NCBI RefSeq assembly: GCF_000149955.1
Contig: NC_030993.1
Coordinates: 41,283-105,282 of the forward strand
Origin: Fusarium oxysporum f. sp. lycopersici 4287
Taxonomy: Eukaryota; Ascomycota; Sordariomycetes; Hypocreales; Nectriaceae
Length of the DNA: 64,000 bases
Direction of reading: 5' to 3'
Part shown: one piece after another, positions 24,180 through 35,575 of the stretch
How positions within the stretch are numbered: position 1 is the first letter of the stretch
Layout: each line of letters starts with the position of its first letter
Position numbers and translations under genes: made by a program
Notes under the pieces: model-generated
The model's database searches: none
What the model was told of the DNA's origin: nothing
The model's input: only the letters and a program-made list of their open reading frames with translations

Positions 24180-25261
24180 GTTTGGAATCGGCTGGTCGCG
24201 ATAAAGCAACGCTGATAAGCTTTAATGTGCACGCGGCGTTTTGCGAACATGCGAGAGTACAGAACCAGAGGAATTGGACCCGTATGACAATCATAACGAG
24301 TGGCGGGGCCCCATGGGGCATGTCACGTCACCCTTGTGGAATGAGTTTAGCTTTCGTGGAGAAGACTTTGTCTGGTCTCATTGGGTATCGGGGTCGGGAT
24401 AAGTCTCGGAAATGAGCCCGACAGCCGTTTAATCTCAAGTCAGAGCATCAACATATGTTGCATTTCACAAATCTATGGCAGTGAAAGACTTCTACTGCTC
24501 GATTTAAATCTGAACTGCTGTCCATCTTGCAATTGTATTAATAACAGCCTTCTCTTTACCACTACAATAAATCTGTATATGCATGTGCTTTAATGAGATG
24601 ATGGCTGCTACTCTCAGTGCTAGACTCAATGGGCTTCGTGATCCATGTCTTGAGCGGAGACTGTCCTTGAATATAATTGGGTCGCTTAGATGACAAAGAA
24701 CAAAAGAGCGGGCCCGTCGGAGGAAGTCCGTAATCTAATCCGCCGCCGGTCATTCAGGAGAGTGTAGGGTATTGTCGCAATTTAGATTTCTCTTTGGCAA
24801 AATCAGAGCAAGAAACCACTTCTGTTAGCGACACTGTACGCAAGTGACATAATACATAAAATTGAATTAAGTGAACACTTGCGCTATTCTGAATTTGATT
24901 GGAAGCCTTCAATGGTCTGGCTCGTGATATTGGGCTGAGCAGAATACAGCGGGTTATTTGATTCGACACTAGAAATCAAATGAACTGTGGTTTTGTCGGG
25001 GAATCTACGGGTAATATCAGTGTAACCGATCTTATCTTAGCGCGATTTTCCTTATCTAAAGCAAACTACTGAGATCAATTGGTCTCATCTCGGTTAGCTT
25101 AACCTAGCTCACTTTGGTGCAATTAACTAGTCGCCACACATCTATTGGTTGTAATTGGACGCCAGAAACCAAGTCCAAGACAAATGATACTCAATTAGAA
25201 GGAGAAGAAGGAGAAGCAAAAAACACAAAGATAAACCAACGACAGCTTTGGCTTATCACCT
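24180..25261. other. Intergenic region, AT-rich, with one GC palindrome
   Basis: 1.1 kb between the regulator's start and the GH43 stop. The half next to GH43 is AT-rich and without coding signal. The half near the regulator should be its promoter and holds a 12-bp palindrome. Confidence 0.55.
24308..24319. promoter_or_regulatory. 12-bp perfect palindrome GCCCCATGGGGC
   Basis: A self-complementary site 129-140 bp upstream of the ATG of the Zn2Cys6 regulator. A shorter version, CCCCATGGGG, occurs at 46503-46512. It could be a dimeric regulator site; no factor is assigned. Confidence 0.35.
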
Positions 25262-27205
25262 CTACCATCGATCGTAATCAGGAATGTTCTCCTCGTGAAA
25301 AGTCTCCCTGACCTCGTTGAATCCAACTTGCGGTCCATTGTGAGGCCAGGGCTCTCCATCTCCGGTTGCAAATATCGCCCAAGATGCGCCAGAAAACACA
25401 AACCAATTTGGCGGAGCAGAAGCTTGCCAGGATGACGCGATTGACCCTACGTATACTGGGGCTTCTTTTCCGAAACTATAACCTAGTCGGTATTCAAGGG
25501 GTTCAGCCTTGATGTGTAACCTAAGACCACCAGCGAGGCCGCTCGTTTGGTTGAGTGGAGTTTGCCAATACTGTCACAATTAGCAATGGACTCGCGTATA
25601 CCTTGAAAATGGCAACTCACCTCCTGGGTGCCATTTTTGTTGAGTTCAGTATAGAGACAAATACTGGTAGCATTAACACATCCTCGAATACCGATATCTT
25701 GATGCTGAAACTCGGAGAGGTATGAAGAGATTCCGATCTTGTTTCTTGGACCTAGATCTCCCTTGAAGCTGGAGAGCTCGGCTGAAAACGTCATGTTGAG
25801 CGACTTCTGCTTGCGTAGCAACGCTGCTGGGGTATCACGGTCACTGAGACCGAAGACATTGGGTTTCAGCACCAATTTCCCTTTCTCTAACTTGTAATTC
25901 TTGGTATACGGTACCCGGAGTTGATACCATGATGAGTCGAGTTTAGCGCGAGAAAAGTCGTCGACCCATTGTCGAGGAACCTGTCTTGGGCCAACCTCTG
26001 GCTTTATTTGCCTACTTAGCAGAACAGGATCGCCTTGGTTGAAGACTGGCCACTCATCCTTCCAGTCAACATTAACCATGAATGTCTCTCGGCCTTGTCG
26101 TGGTTAGGGATTAATTAACAAATGATTGATGAGGTGAACGTACCAAGAGGAGATGATCCGTTGATGTTGCGGCGAGCTAAAAACGTCGCATACCATAGTC
26201 CGTCATTCGTCTTTGTTAGGGTCGCATGTCCAGTGGACTGGACGGTAAGATTGTCAAAACCCCATTGCCCATTGTATAGCAGAGGGTTGTGTGGCCCGGC
26301 GACAAATGGACCAGACGGGGTCTTGCTTCTTGCGATGGTCGATCGATGCAGCTGATCCGTACCGCCTAGGGAGCATTAATGCTTACAATTGTTCGAGAAG
26401 GACTCAAACATACTTACCTTCAGCGATCAGGAGATAATACCACCCATCCTTGTAATACATCTTGGGTCCTTCGGGTCTGGCTGTCGAATTGTGAGGCAAA
26501 GTCCCGTTCCATAGACTAACATAAGGCCCTACGCAATTTCCAGATGTCAGAGACACCTCACACTGGGCGATACCCCAGAGTCGATCTTTATTGTTGTTAG
26601 GGGCCATCAGATTGAGATAGGTCTTCTTGGTCACAGGGTCCTGGAAAAGCTCAGGATCGATGCCCCATGGCTCGGCCCAGACAGGATCAGACCAGTTGAA
26701 GAGATCCTCTGAAGAGATGAACCAGACTCGAGGCCATACACGGGCCACGGGATCATAGGTCCAACGTGTCATTGCCGAAAGCCAGAACCTTCCATCGATA
26801 AAAGAGAGACTTGGCGCCCAGGCACCTGTCCGTAGTGGGTCAGACTCTTTGCGTCGCAAATGGGAATTGGAACGTGTTATTTACCTGCTCCAGTGGGCGT
26901 CCCATAGAGTTGCAGTTGCTCTGGTCGTGTCAAAGCATGAGACTTGAGCGTCCAATTGGATAGATCCTTGCCTTGGAATTAATCAGCAAATCTGACTCGA
27001 TTGAAGGATGGATTAGGACTTTACTATGGTAGATCGGAATACCTGGCCAGTACTCGAAAGAGGAAGTGGCGATGTAGTAATCGTCGCCTACGGTCAGGAT
27101 CGCAGGATCTGGATTCCACCCACTAATGATCGGGTTCCAGATGGCTTGAGCCACTGGTTGGAATAACACAACCCAACTGCAAAGAAAACAAATCAAGGAA
27201 TACAT
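25262..27205 (-). CDS. Secreted GH43 beta-xylosidase/alpha-L-arabinofuranosidase-like enzyme
   Basis: About 559 residues. Six exons: 27205-27025, 26971-26885, 26825-26418, 26365-26144, 26093-25621 and 25570-25262, all introns 50-59 bp with consistent phases. A signal peptide (first ~21 residues) precedes the five-bladed propeller. The catalytic trio is visible: Asp33 in GWNPDPAIL (general base), Asp146 in WGIDPELF (pKa modulator) and Glu208 in RPEGPKMY (acid). PIYHSK|DLSNW is formed across the first junction. The C-terminal ~200 residues, starting at [11 protein letters not shown], look like the beta-sandwich domain found behind GH43 xylosidases. The enzyme would release xylose or arabinose from hemicellulose side chains. 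It is divergent from the broken GH88 gene across a 0.7-kb promoter region. Confidence 0.93.
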
Positions 27206-27928
27206 GGCAGGTACTCAGATTTGTCTCAAGGAAGATTCAATGTCTGATGTCTTAAAATAATCAGCGTAGCCCCGGGATAAGATTGGGATTGTTTACCACG
27301 ACTGGATTCAAGAAGCCAAGTGGCGGACACAGGCTCCGAGGTGGGCTTATGGTCTCTTTTGCCCACCGCTTACGCATGGTAGTATAATGGTGGTCTTGGT
27401 ATATATGATAGGGCTGGCATACATCTTTGCAGCTTGATGTGCTTGCAGACGGGAAAAACCCGAGACCTTTTCCGACAGCATGTTAGACCAAAACACCTGG
27501 CTTCGCTGTATACGGCAAGGCCTGTAATCAGCTCATTGAACATGGAAAACGTAAGCAAGAGCTCCAGTGGGTCTTGTGGGTAAGGGCATAGTCATGGAGT
27601 CTCACCCACGCTTACGGAACAACATCCGACATCTTCTCCGGTCCTTGTTAGAGTATCATGCTTCTTCAATTATCAACTGAGTAAGCATTCTTCAAGGCCA
27701 AATCAGTTGTTCCCTTGAAATAAAGACCTTTTCTGTAATAAGCAACTCATTGTTTTCTTGAGCATCTGTCACCTTGATTCCTACCGTGCCTAGCGCCCTA
27801 TAGCTCGCAACGATGAAGCTCTCAGAAACGATGCAGCCTAGCCAGGTATTGGCGACGAAGCGCAAGCTTCCTGTGCGCACTCTTGTGCCATTGAGCATTC
27901 GAACATTCGCTAACCGTTCTTCTTCCAG
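27206..27928. promoter_or_regulatory. Divergent promoter region GH43 / GH88
   Basis: 0.72 kb shared by two divergent carbohydrate-active genes. It contains CGGAACAA at 27615-27622, the half-site that also occurs as inverted pairs at 43863-43908 and 46604-46648. No coding frame is supported. Confidence 0.4.
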
Positions 27929-29519
27929 ATGTCGGAGAGCCAGTACACAAATGGTGCGAAGAGAAATGGGACGGAGAGAACAAAAGCCGACGTGAAGAAA
28001 TCGCTGTCTAGCGAATTCAAGCATCTTGAAATTCTGTTCTCCCCGTCCGTTGAGATGAAAATATGGGCTGTCGCTGAGAGAAGCCTCAACATGGTATGTC
28101 CCTTGCAGATTACAGTGGAAACCTTCCGAGTTTAACGCTCAAACCAGCCAGAGCCGCCTACTTGGTTTCCGGAATATACCAAACCAGGAAGCACTGAGTA
28201 CGTCTACAGAGATGCTTCGTTTTGGACCTCGGGTTTCTTTCCGGGGTTACTCTACCTGATCATGGAACGTAGAAAGAAATTCCAAACTGAACTGCGACTT
28301 CTTGGCCTTTCGCGATCAGAGCCAGACTTTCCTCACATGCTTCAACTCGAGTACTGCTCTCTTGCCTATCTGTAATCAACACAAGTTGCTGATAAGTCAT
28401 TGCTAGATATGCTTCTAAATGGTGGACGGAGAGTCTTCACCAAAACGGGTCTCTCATGGGCACGCACGATCTGGGATTTATGATTTGCCCCTGGGCCCGT
28501 TTGCAGTGGGATCTCCATCGTGACCCAAAGGCGTTCGACACATTAATGACGGCCGCCAACACCCTAGCAGACCGTTTCTCGGCAAAGGTCGGCTGCATAC
28601 GATCATGGGATGTGTGCCAAACAAAGGTTTATTCGTTTACAGACCCAAGCAAGGACTTTCTTGTTATTATTGTAAGTTTGATGTCTAAACAACGACTTCT
28701 CTTGGTTAGAATAGCATTGCTGACTCAACAGGACAATATGATGAACCTCGACCTCCTCTTCTGGGCAGCATCCGAGGCCTCTTCCCAAGCTGACTCAACT
28801 CGGTTCTTCGACATCGCTATGGCCCATGCTCGCACATCGAAAGAGTACCTTATTCGTGCCGACTGGTCAAGCTAACACGTTGCCAACTTCGACCCTTCGA
28901 CCGCGCTCTCAAAGAACGCCTCACGAACCAAGGCTACAGCCATACATCATGTTGGTCGCGAGGTCAGGCGTGGGCAATTGCAGGGTTTGCAAAGTCTTAT
29001 GAATGGAGTGGCGAGAACTCTTTTCTTGACACGGCCAAGAACTGTGCCGACTACTTCTTGGGGAGATTACCTGATACCCATATCCCGCCCTGGGACTTCG
29101 ACGCACAAGAGGAGTCTGGTGCTACTACGCAACCCCCAGATACAAGCGCAGCCATGGTCGCTGCTTACGGCATGCTGCTCATCCACCAATCCCTCCAGAG
29201 TCGCTCCGAGCCATCTCCGTATCTCGGCCATGCCCTACGGATAGTAGATTCTGTTTGCGAGAGACACTTGAACCCTGCCGCCAGTCAGAAACAGGACCTG
29301 GGGACGATTCCTACAGTGGAAAATGGCCGTGCCACTATTGTCAAGTGTGTCGAGACAGCTGCAGGGCTCGGAGATACCATCCTCAGCGGAGCGACTATCA
29401 ACAATTTTGAATTTGCTCCTCGTCGCTGGGCTGATCATGGGCTTGTGTATGCTGATTACTTTTTTGTCCTGTTTGGAAACAAGCTTTTAGAAATGAATGC
29501 ATTGAGGTCACTAGCATAG
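27929..29519 (+). pseudogene. Broken GH88 unsaturated glucuronyl hydrolase
   Basis: Family GH88 removes 4,5-unsaturated uronic acids from the ends of lyase products. Exons 27929-28093, 28148-28350, 28407-28671 and 28732 onward splice cleanly. They give family landmarks: KIWAVAERSLNM, PEYTKPGSTEYVYRDASFW, MERRKKFQ, GTHDLGFMI (one catalytic Asp) and DNMMNLDLLFWAA (second catalytic Asp). The frame then meets TAA at 28873-28875, where the family has a Tyr-His-Val stretch. A shift in frame follows between about 28895 and 28910. Beyond it a different frame carries the rest of the family (SRGQAWAIAGFAKSYEWSG, then to the stop at 29519). An intron cannot remove both lesions and keep the conserved segment. 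I call it a recent pseudogene; sequencing error is the alternative. Confidence 0.8.
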
Positions 29520-30295
29520 ATTGAGTATTGGTAGAGAGATCTTGAATCATGAAAGTGAACTTTTTATTAACTGAATTTGCTCGTTGTCCCCTGAATATAG
29601 ATTTCTGCTGAAATTGAGAAAATGGTAGTTTTTGCTATCGAGTAAAGATATCAGGCTCAAAGCTATTCGTTTATCCCAGAACAGAGAGCACATAGAAGCT
29701 GCACAAATGACGATAGTCTGTGACCCTGTTCATTACCATGTTTAGTCGCTACGACTGACGTAGCTTTGATCCTGCTGTTTTCAGCATACACGTTGTCTTC
29801 AACTTCAAATCTAGCCAAAATGGTTATTAGCGCCTTAAACAACGGCCCGTTGGTCGCAATCTTTCCAGAGAATCATGCTAGTAGAGTGCAAATCCTTGCA
29901 GCGGAAAAAGCTCTAAGAATTGGCCCCAAAACACCACCATCAGAGCTGCTCTGAACGGGGGCGGGCCATTTGTGACGCGATGTCTGTCAGTGGCGTGTTC
30001 GCTAATGAAAAAAACTAGTAGCGGGCCATAAGACGGTATCGCCCGTGGGGGTGTCGGGCGTAGTTCCGATAAATCCCCCGTCCTCCGCCTCCAAGTTTCC
30101 CCGCAGTAGCTCTCGTTCGTGACTTGTGGTGTACTGTATCTGTATCGGAGCTGCAGCAGCCCCGAGTTGTAGTTATATGAAGTCTTCCTGTCTTCGTCGA
30201 TCACTTTCGCTCATCACTCGGTGTTCAGAGTAACTACACATCAACTAGATCAATTCTCGGCATATTTTATAATTTATCGAAGTCCAAGGCCCGTC
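29520..30295. other. Intergenic region upstream of the permease
   Basis: 0.78 kb with no supported gene. The half nearer the permease is GC-rich, with GCGGGCCAT at 29959-29967 and again at 30022-30030. A similar GGCGGGCCAT lies at 39135-39144 in the GH27/fasciclin promoter. These may be regulatory but are unproven. Confidence 0.4.
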
Positions 30296-32221
30296 ATGGT
30301 TAAAGCAGTCGAGGTACAGCACAGTGATTGCATCACTCCTGCTGAAGCAACTGCCAATTACGGTCAAAAGACCGCAACCGCAGATCTTGAGGTACTGTAG
30401 AACATGCCCGAGGCTTACATAGCCGATGTACTAACATCTCAATTCTAGACTGCCAACTACGCCCAAGGTGCCCCGGTCGAGATTGACGATGAAACAAACA
30501 AGGAGCTATTCTGGACTGTCAACAGGCGCATCCTGGCTTGCATGCTCGGAACATACTTTTGTCAATCCCTGGACAAGGGCACGCTTGGCTTTTCGTCTGT
30601 CATGGGCATTCAGGAAGACGCCAATCTCCACGGACAGCAGTTCTCGTAAGTTGAGCCGCTCTTTTGTGGCAATGGGGATAATAGCACGAGATGGCCCATT
30701 CAACGTACTGACGACTTGGCCATTCAGATGGTTAGGAACAATCCTCTATATGGGAGTTCTCGTCGGCGAATATCCTACCAATTTTCTGCTCCAAAAGCTG
30801 CCGGTTGCCAAGTACTTGGCGACCAATGTCTTCTGCTGGGGGGTCGTGATTGCCTGTTCTGCGGCTGCCAAGAACTTTGCAAGCCTCATGGTAGTTCGTT
30901 TCCTTTTGGGTGTGTTTGAGTCATGCGTTCAGCCAGCTTTCATCATAATGTGAGTCATGGGTATCCTCTAACCTTTTTGTCTCTTCTGATCTAATGATGT
31001 GGTGTGATAGGACGAGCATGTGGTACACAAAGCGAGAACAAAGCATCTTGACGTCCCTCTGGTACTGTATGACTGGAGTTCAGCTCATGGTATGAAAGGT
31101 CCCTCTAAGCATAACACTAAAGTATCATGACCTGACATACGTACTTCTAGGTTGGTGGCATCATTGCATGGGGAGTGTCTCACTACAAGGATGGAGTCAT
31201 CTATCCTTGGCAACTACTGTTCCTCGTTCTTGGACTACTCACCTGTGTCTGGGGCTTGTTCATCGGCTGGTGGCTGCCCGATTCTCCAATGAAAGCAAAG
31301 TGCTTCAACGAAGACCAGAAGCGGCTCATGGTTGAGCGTGTTCGTGCCAACGAGACCGGTATCCAGAACAAGTCTTACAAAAGGTATCAGGCCATTGAAG
31401 CAGCCACGGATCCCATTGTTTGGTGCTATGTTATGCTTCAACTTACCTCTACTCTGATCATCGGCGGTCTGGGTGTCTTCTCGAATCTCATCATTTCCTC
31501 CTTCGGATTCACCTATCTCCAAACCCAGCTCCTCAACATTGCTCAGGGTGCTGTGACGATCATAGTCATGGTCGGAAGCGCCACACTCGCAACAGCCACG
31601 GGGCAGACTGCCTGGGTGATGCACGCATGGACAATGTAAGTCAACAAAAAGGCTCTGATTAAAGCACATGAGTACTAACACATTTATCAGCCCTCCTATA
31701 ATTGGAACTGCTATCATCTACAGCATCCCTCCTACATCTTCGAATCGCGTTGGTCTACTCATCGCCTTTTACTGCACACAATTCTATCTCGCAGAGGGAA
31801 ACCTGATCTTTTCCCTGATCTCTCGCAACATTGCCGGCCAGACTAAGAAGTCTACCACGCTAGCTATCACCTTCGTGGCTTGGGCTGCTGGTAATATGAC
31901 CGCCCCACAGGTATGTTAACACCCGCATGCGTTCTTGAGATATTTACTGATGTTCTCAAGATCTTCCAAAAGTCCGATTCACCTCGTTATGAGAAAGGGT
32001 TTACAGCGCATTTCTGTCTCTACGTTCTCTTCAACATATTCCTTGTCATCCTTCGGCTCTTGTTGGTTCGCCGTAATGCTAACAAGAGAAAGGCGGCTCT
32101 GGAAGCGTCTCATGCGGCCGATGACAGTAACAAGCAGACTGAGGGTGACCAGTTGGGGCATCTGAATGCCTTCGCAGATTTGACGGACAAGGAGAATCCT
32201 GACTTCAGGTACGACTTCTGA
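30296..32221 (+). CDS. MFS permease of the DAL5/TNA1 anion:cation symporter family
   Basis: 519-residue plasma-membrane transporter in seven exons: 30296-30391, 30449-30645, 30728-30949, 31011-31089, 31151-31635, 31691-31910 and 31961-32221. All introns are 50-82 bp and phase-consistent. Family landmarks are LDKGTLGFSSVMGIQED near helix 1, QQFSWLGTILYMGVLVGEYP (formed over the second junction), RFLLGVFESCVQPAFIIM, SMWYTKREQ, WWLPDSPMKAKCF after helix 6, and NIAGQTKKSTTLA before the last helices. Relatives carry allantoate, nicotinate, pantothenate or other small organic anions. Its place in a cluster of uronate-related enzymes makes a sugar-acid substrate plausible, but that is only context. 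Confidence 0.93.
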
Positions 32222-32906
32222 TGCAATGGTATGCAAGCTACCGGCAAGGGATATTGTGGTGGTCTTAGGAGTAGAACGCGACGAGAGATCATCCATTGTA
32301 CACATGGTGTTATTATATAGTATATATTAGCTGGAGAATAGTATGCAGCTATCAGTCGACTGTACGATGAACATGATAGTTCTCAACTGCGCCAAGTTCA
32401 TCAGGGCCTCTTTAGCACGTTGTTCGAACATCCAAGGAATGGCTAAAGGATATATGGAGATCGGTCGTGCTGATGCTCTGCGGTTGATTTAGGTTGAGTC
32501 TATTTGGCTGACACCCAGAAGGATGCCCAGACCAATTTGCTGAACCACTGATTGTCTACTGTAGATAATCAATTTATTTACATAATTAGATCATAACAAA
32601 AGGGCTGACTTGACTATGCAAACATCATGACCACTTGTGGCTTCTCAAAAGCTAAATTTCATTTATAATTACGTCAATTTACATATAAAACCAATCGGAC
32701 TTTCATGGTCACTTTCTTTCATAATGCAGTCAGATCGCTATATCACGCAATTGTTCAGGTGTGTTATTTGTAGTTGAAACTTGTGGCTGAGAGCTTATAT
32801 TCACCACGCACAATTTGACACTCAATTACTTTGATGCTATCCCAAAACCACCGCTTGGTCTCTTCGCCCTTCAGCTTCATTATGCAGAATGTACCAGGGC
32901 AAAACC
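32222..32906. other. Intergenic region between convergent genes
   Basis: 0.68 kb between the permease stop and the stop of the minus-strand lyase-family gene. AT-rich, no supported gene; it must hold both 3' ends. Confidence 0.5.
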
Positions 32907-34224
32907 TCATGCCGACAGGCGGTAGAGGAGGGTCCCGTATCCAAGAACATCAAAGCCTCCACTGTTAGGGCCATAGTTACCGCCCCCGCCTTCAACCCCA
33001 GCGGTAGAATTCCCATTGGTTTGGTCGCGATACAGCTTGGTCCAAGAAGCGTTGGCGTGTTTGATATCGTTGTAGTGTGCATAGACAAGCTCAAAGCCTG
33101 GACGATGAGTGTACCTACTATCCGCTGAGATAACAGTCTGATTGCCTTCATAACTCTCGTACAACGTATACGGGACGTCATACCCAACGTTGTACTTTGA
33201 GACATATTCGGAGCTTGATTCATATCAGTTACTGGTCATACAAGGCTTGGGGCAGCGTTGTCTCAGATGGGTTTACTCACGCATGAAGCCCAGCATCTCC
33301 CAATGTGGCAAACAAGTCATCCCCCTGGTTGTAGCCTTGTTGCATAATGACCCCAAGTAGAGAAATGTCCAGAGTCGCGTGGCCCTGGTCTCTCCCAGCC
33401 TCTTGGCCTTGGGACAGAATTTTGCCGCTGCCGGACTCGGTATAGTTCTTATAAATGAAGTTGTTGATTGCTCCGCGCCCGTCTCCGTTGAGGAAGTAGT
33501 TTTTACCATATTCGTACATTGTTTGATTGTCGGTAAAGACACCGATTGCCATAATATTAGCAATATTACAAAAGTCCCAGTTTGCATACTGAATGTCAGT
33601 CGTTAGCTCAATATACCATATAAAACCGTTGATAAACATAGAAAGAGAACTAACGTAATGGTATTCGTCCTGTCCGTTATGGGTTGTTAAGAATCTGTAG
33701 CTCTCTGAGAAAAAGACATCCTGGAGGAACGTCTTCATCTGGTCCTGCTCCGAGGCACTCCAGCCGCTATATGAACGCATAAGCTCTGCTGCATTAGCAA
33801 GCTGATAGCCGTAGATACCAGCAGCGAGGAAGCGGTCACTACTACCACCAATAGCTACCATGGTAGATGACCAAGCATTGAGGATGGCAACAGCCGCGTC
33901 GGCATATTGGTCGCCTCCCTGGATATGCCATCGGATAGCAAGTTGATATGCCGCATGTGCGTCGTTGTAGAGGCGGGGATAATTTTCCGCATGAGTACCG
34001 TCTGAGCCGCGGTAAATAGTGGGTTGAGGATTTGGCTCGTATGTTGGAGATGCACGACTATTGTTGAGCAGGAGTTGCCAGTCTGTCATCCATGGCTCAT
34101 CGCCCTTCAGTACGTGATTCTTGGCTCTTTCCAAGTCCCGAGACGTGTGCAAGAGGCCAGGATGGACGAACCCAGTCACGGAGACGGCCAGTGCAACGAT
34201 GAAAACGATTCCCTTAGCTACCAT
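32907..34224 (-). CDS. Secreted alginate-lyase-family protein (PF05426-like), copy A
   Basis: About 394 residues. Exons are 34224-33655, 33588-33281 and 33213-32907. A signal peptide (first ~18 residues, VFIVALAVSVTG) precedes an (alpha/alpha)-barrel protein: FVHPGLLHTSRDLERAKNHV, YNDAHAAYQLAIRW, ANAAELMRSYSGWS, and the family block GQEAGRDQGHATLDISLLG. The first intron (33654-33589, 66 bp) has no in-frame stop, yet it carries a GTTAGT donor, a GCTAAC branch site and a CAG acceptor. Removing it joins EYHY to YANWDFCN, so I treat it as spliced. Members of this family cleave uronate polymers such as alginate or glucuronan by beta-elimination; the substrate here is unknown. It is divergent from a related gene at 35576. 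Confidence 0.87.
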
Positions 34225-35575
34225 GTTGAGTATAGTGCAGATGGTTATTATCTTGGCTTTGAATGCCTGGGAGGTTATGAGTTAGCTGTGTTACTTGCAG
34301 TTGAGACCTATGACTGAGAGCTTATATCACCACATTAAACTTAGGCCTGGGAACACGAAACTCTTATAGCCTCTCAACCACCAGGTCAAGAGCATGAATT
34401 ACTCCACTTTATGGTATGTAAACGACTCTGTTTGAATGAAGATCTCTGGATCTCGCAGTGCCCCGATGCCACGTACCATGAGCCAAAAGAGGGGAAAACG
34501 ATATGTCAAGGCCGCGCCCATAACCTTTCCCGATAGACCTCCCATAACTGAAATGATCGCCACAAACCTCGCAGCGTCGTATTTTTCAGTTGCATATCCC
34601 AGTGATGGTTGATCACGGCCCTCGTAATCGACAAGGTTAACCTTCTGATTCAATCATGCCCGAGTTAAGTAATAGTAGGCTCCAAAGTATACCAGGAACT
34701 GCTTCATCGACCACTTATCGGTCTCTTGGGCAATAAGAATATGTAGGCATCAGGGCCGTATTGGCTTGTCTGCGACAGCTTTGCATACTATCTATGAGAA
34801 AGGCCGTTTTGGTCGTGGCCATACTGCATAATTCGGAGATGCCGTTTCAGGTAAATTGACTCAACACCCTGGAACAAGACTAGCTGCCACCGCTTCAGTG
34901 GACGGAGAAACAATTACTCGTCGCCGTCCATGTCATGCTCCATGCCACCGCATCGTGCTTTAGGATTTCTCCACGGCACCAAAACAGCCGGGAGCCCGAG
35001 GCCTCAAGCCGTGGAACAGGGTGGAATGTGGGGAAAACCGCAGGAGAGCCCAACTCCCCTGATTAAACTAGTCGCGGGTGATGACCGATCAATCCTCCGA
35101 TTATGTGCCATGTGCGACTTCGTGTGTTCGCGCCAGGAACGCCATTGCGACTACTGATCATGAAACAGGTCCGAGATTATCCTCCACTCTCTGGCCTGGC
35201 GATCATTCCCCAGACTTTCCCCAGACTTCCCCCGCAAATGCATGCGCGATTAATTACCCGCATGGACTTGCTAATTCGGAGCTATTACGCCGAGACGTTC
35301 GTTACCAGGGTTTTTGTGAACTTGAACTTAATTATCGGAGCTGGCCCGAGAGATCCCCCGCGATGTGCCACTAAGCCTATTAACCAGCAATCATAAGACA
35401 CCAATAGCGTCACTCTGCATTGCTTAAAATCATACCACGCATATTGACTTGGTCGCACTGCTGTCGATCTCTGCAGTAGTAAAAGCGTATCCGTTTACGT
35501 TCGATAACTGGTGGAGCATAACAAAGCCATTCTTGCAACCCTCAACCTTGTCGAAACCAACGAGAACTGTTTAAC
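34225..35575. promoter_or_regulatory. Divergent promoter region between two alginate-lyase-family genes
   Basis: 1.35 kb separating head-to-head paralogs. A minus-strand frame at 34399-34653 encodes a hydrophobic stretch (FVAIISVMGGLSGKVMGAAL) that might be a relic of a membrane transporter, but it has no start context or partner exon. GC-rich sequence lies around 34900-35060. No gene is called. Confidence 0.4.

Noticed and set aside
28860..28915. An intron that would remove the TAA and frameshift in GH88.
   Set aside because: The possible GTCAAG..AAAG pair would create TGA at the junction and delete the conserved family segment.
34399..34653. A small membrane protein on the minus strand.
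   Set aside because: Hydrophobic but with no family match I can name, no plausible start context and no partner exons; at best a transporter relic.
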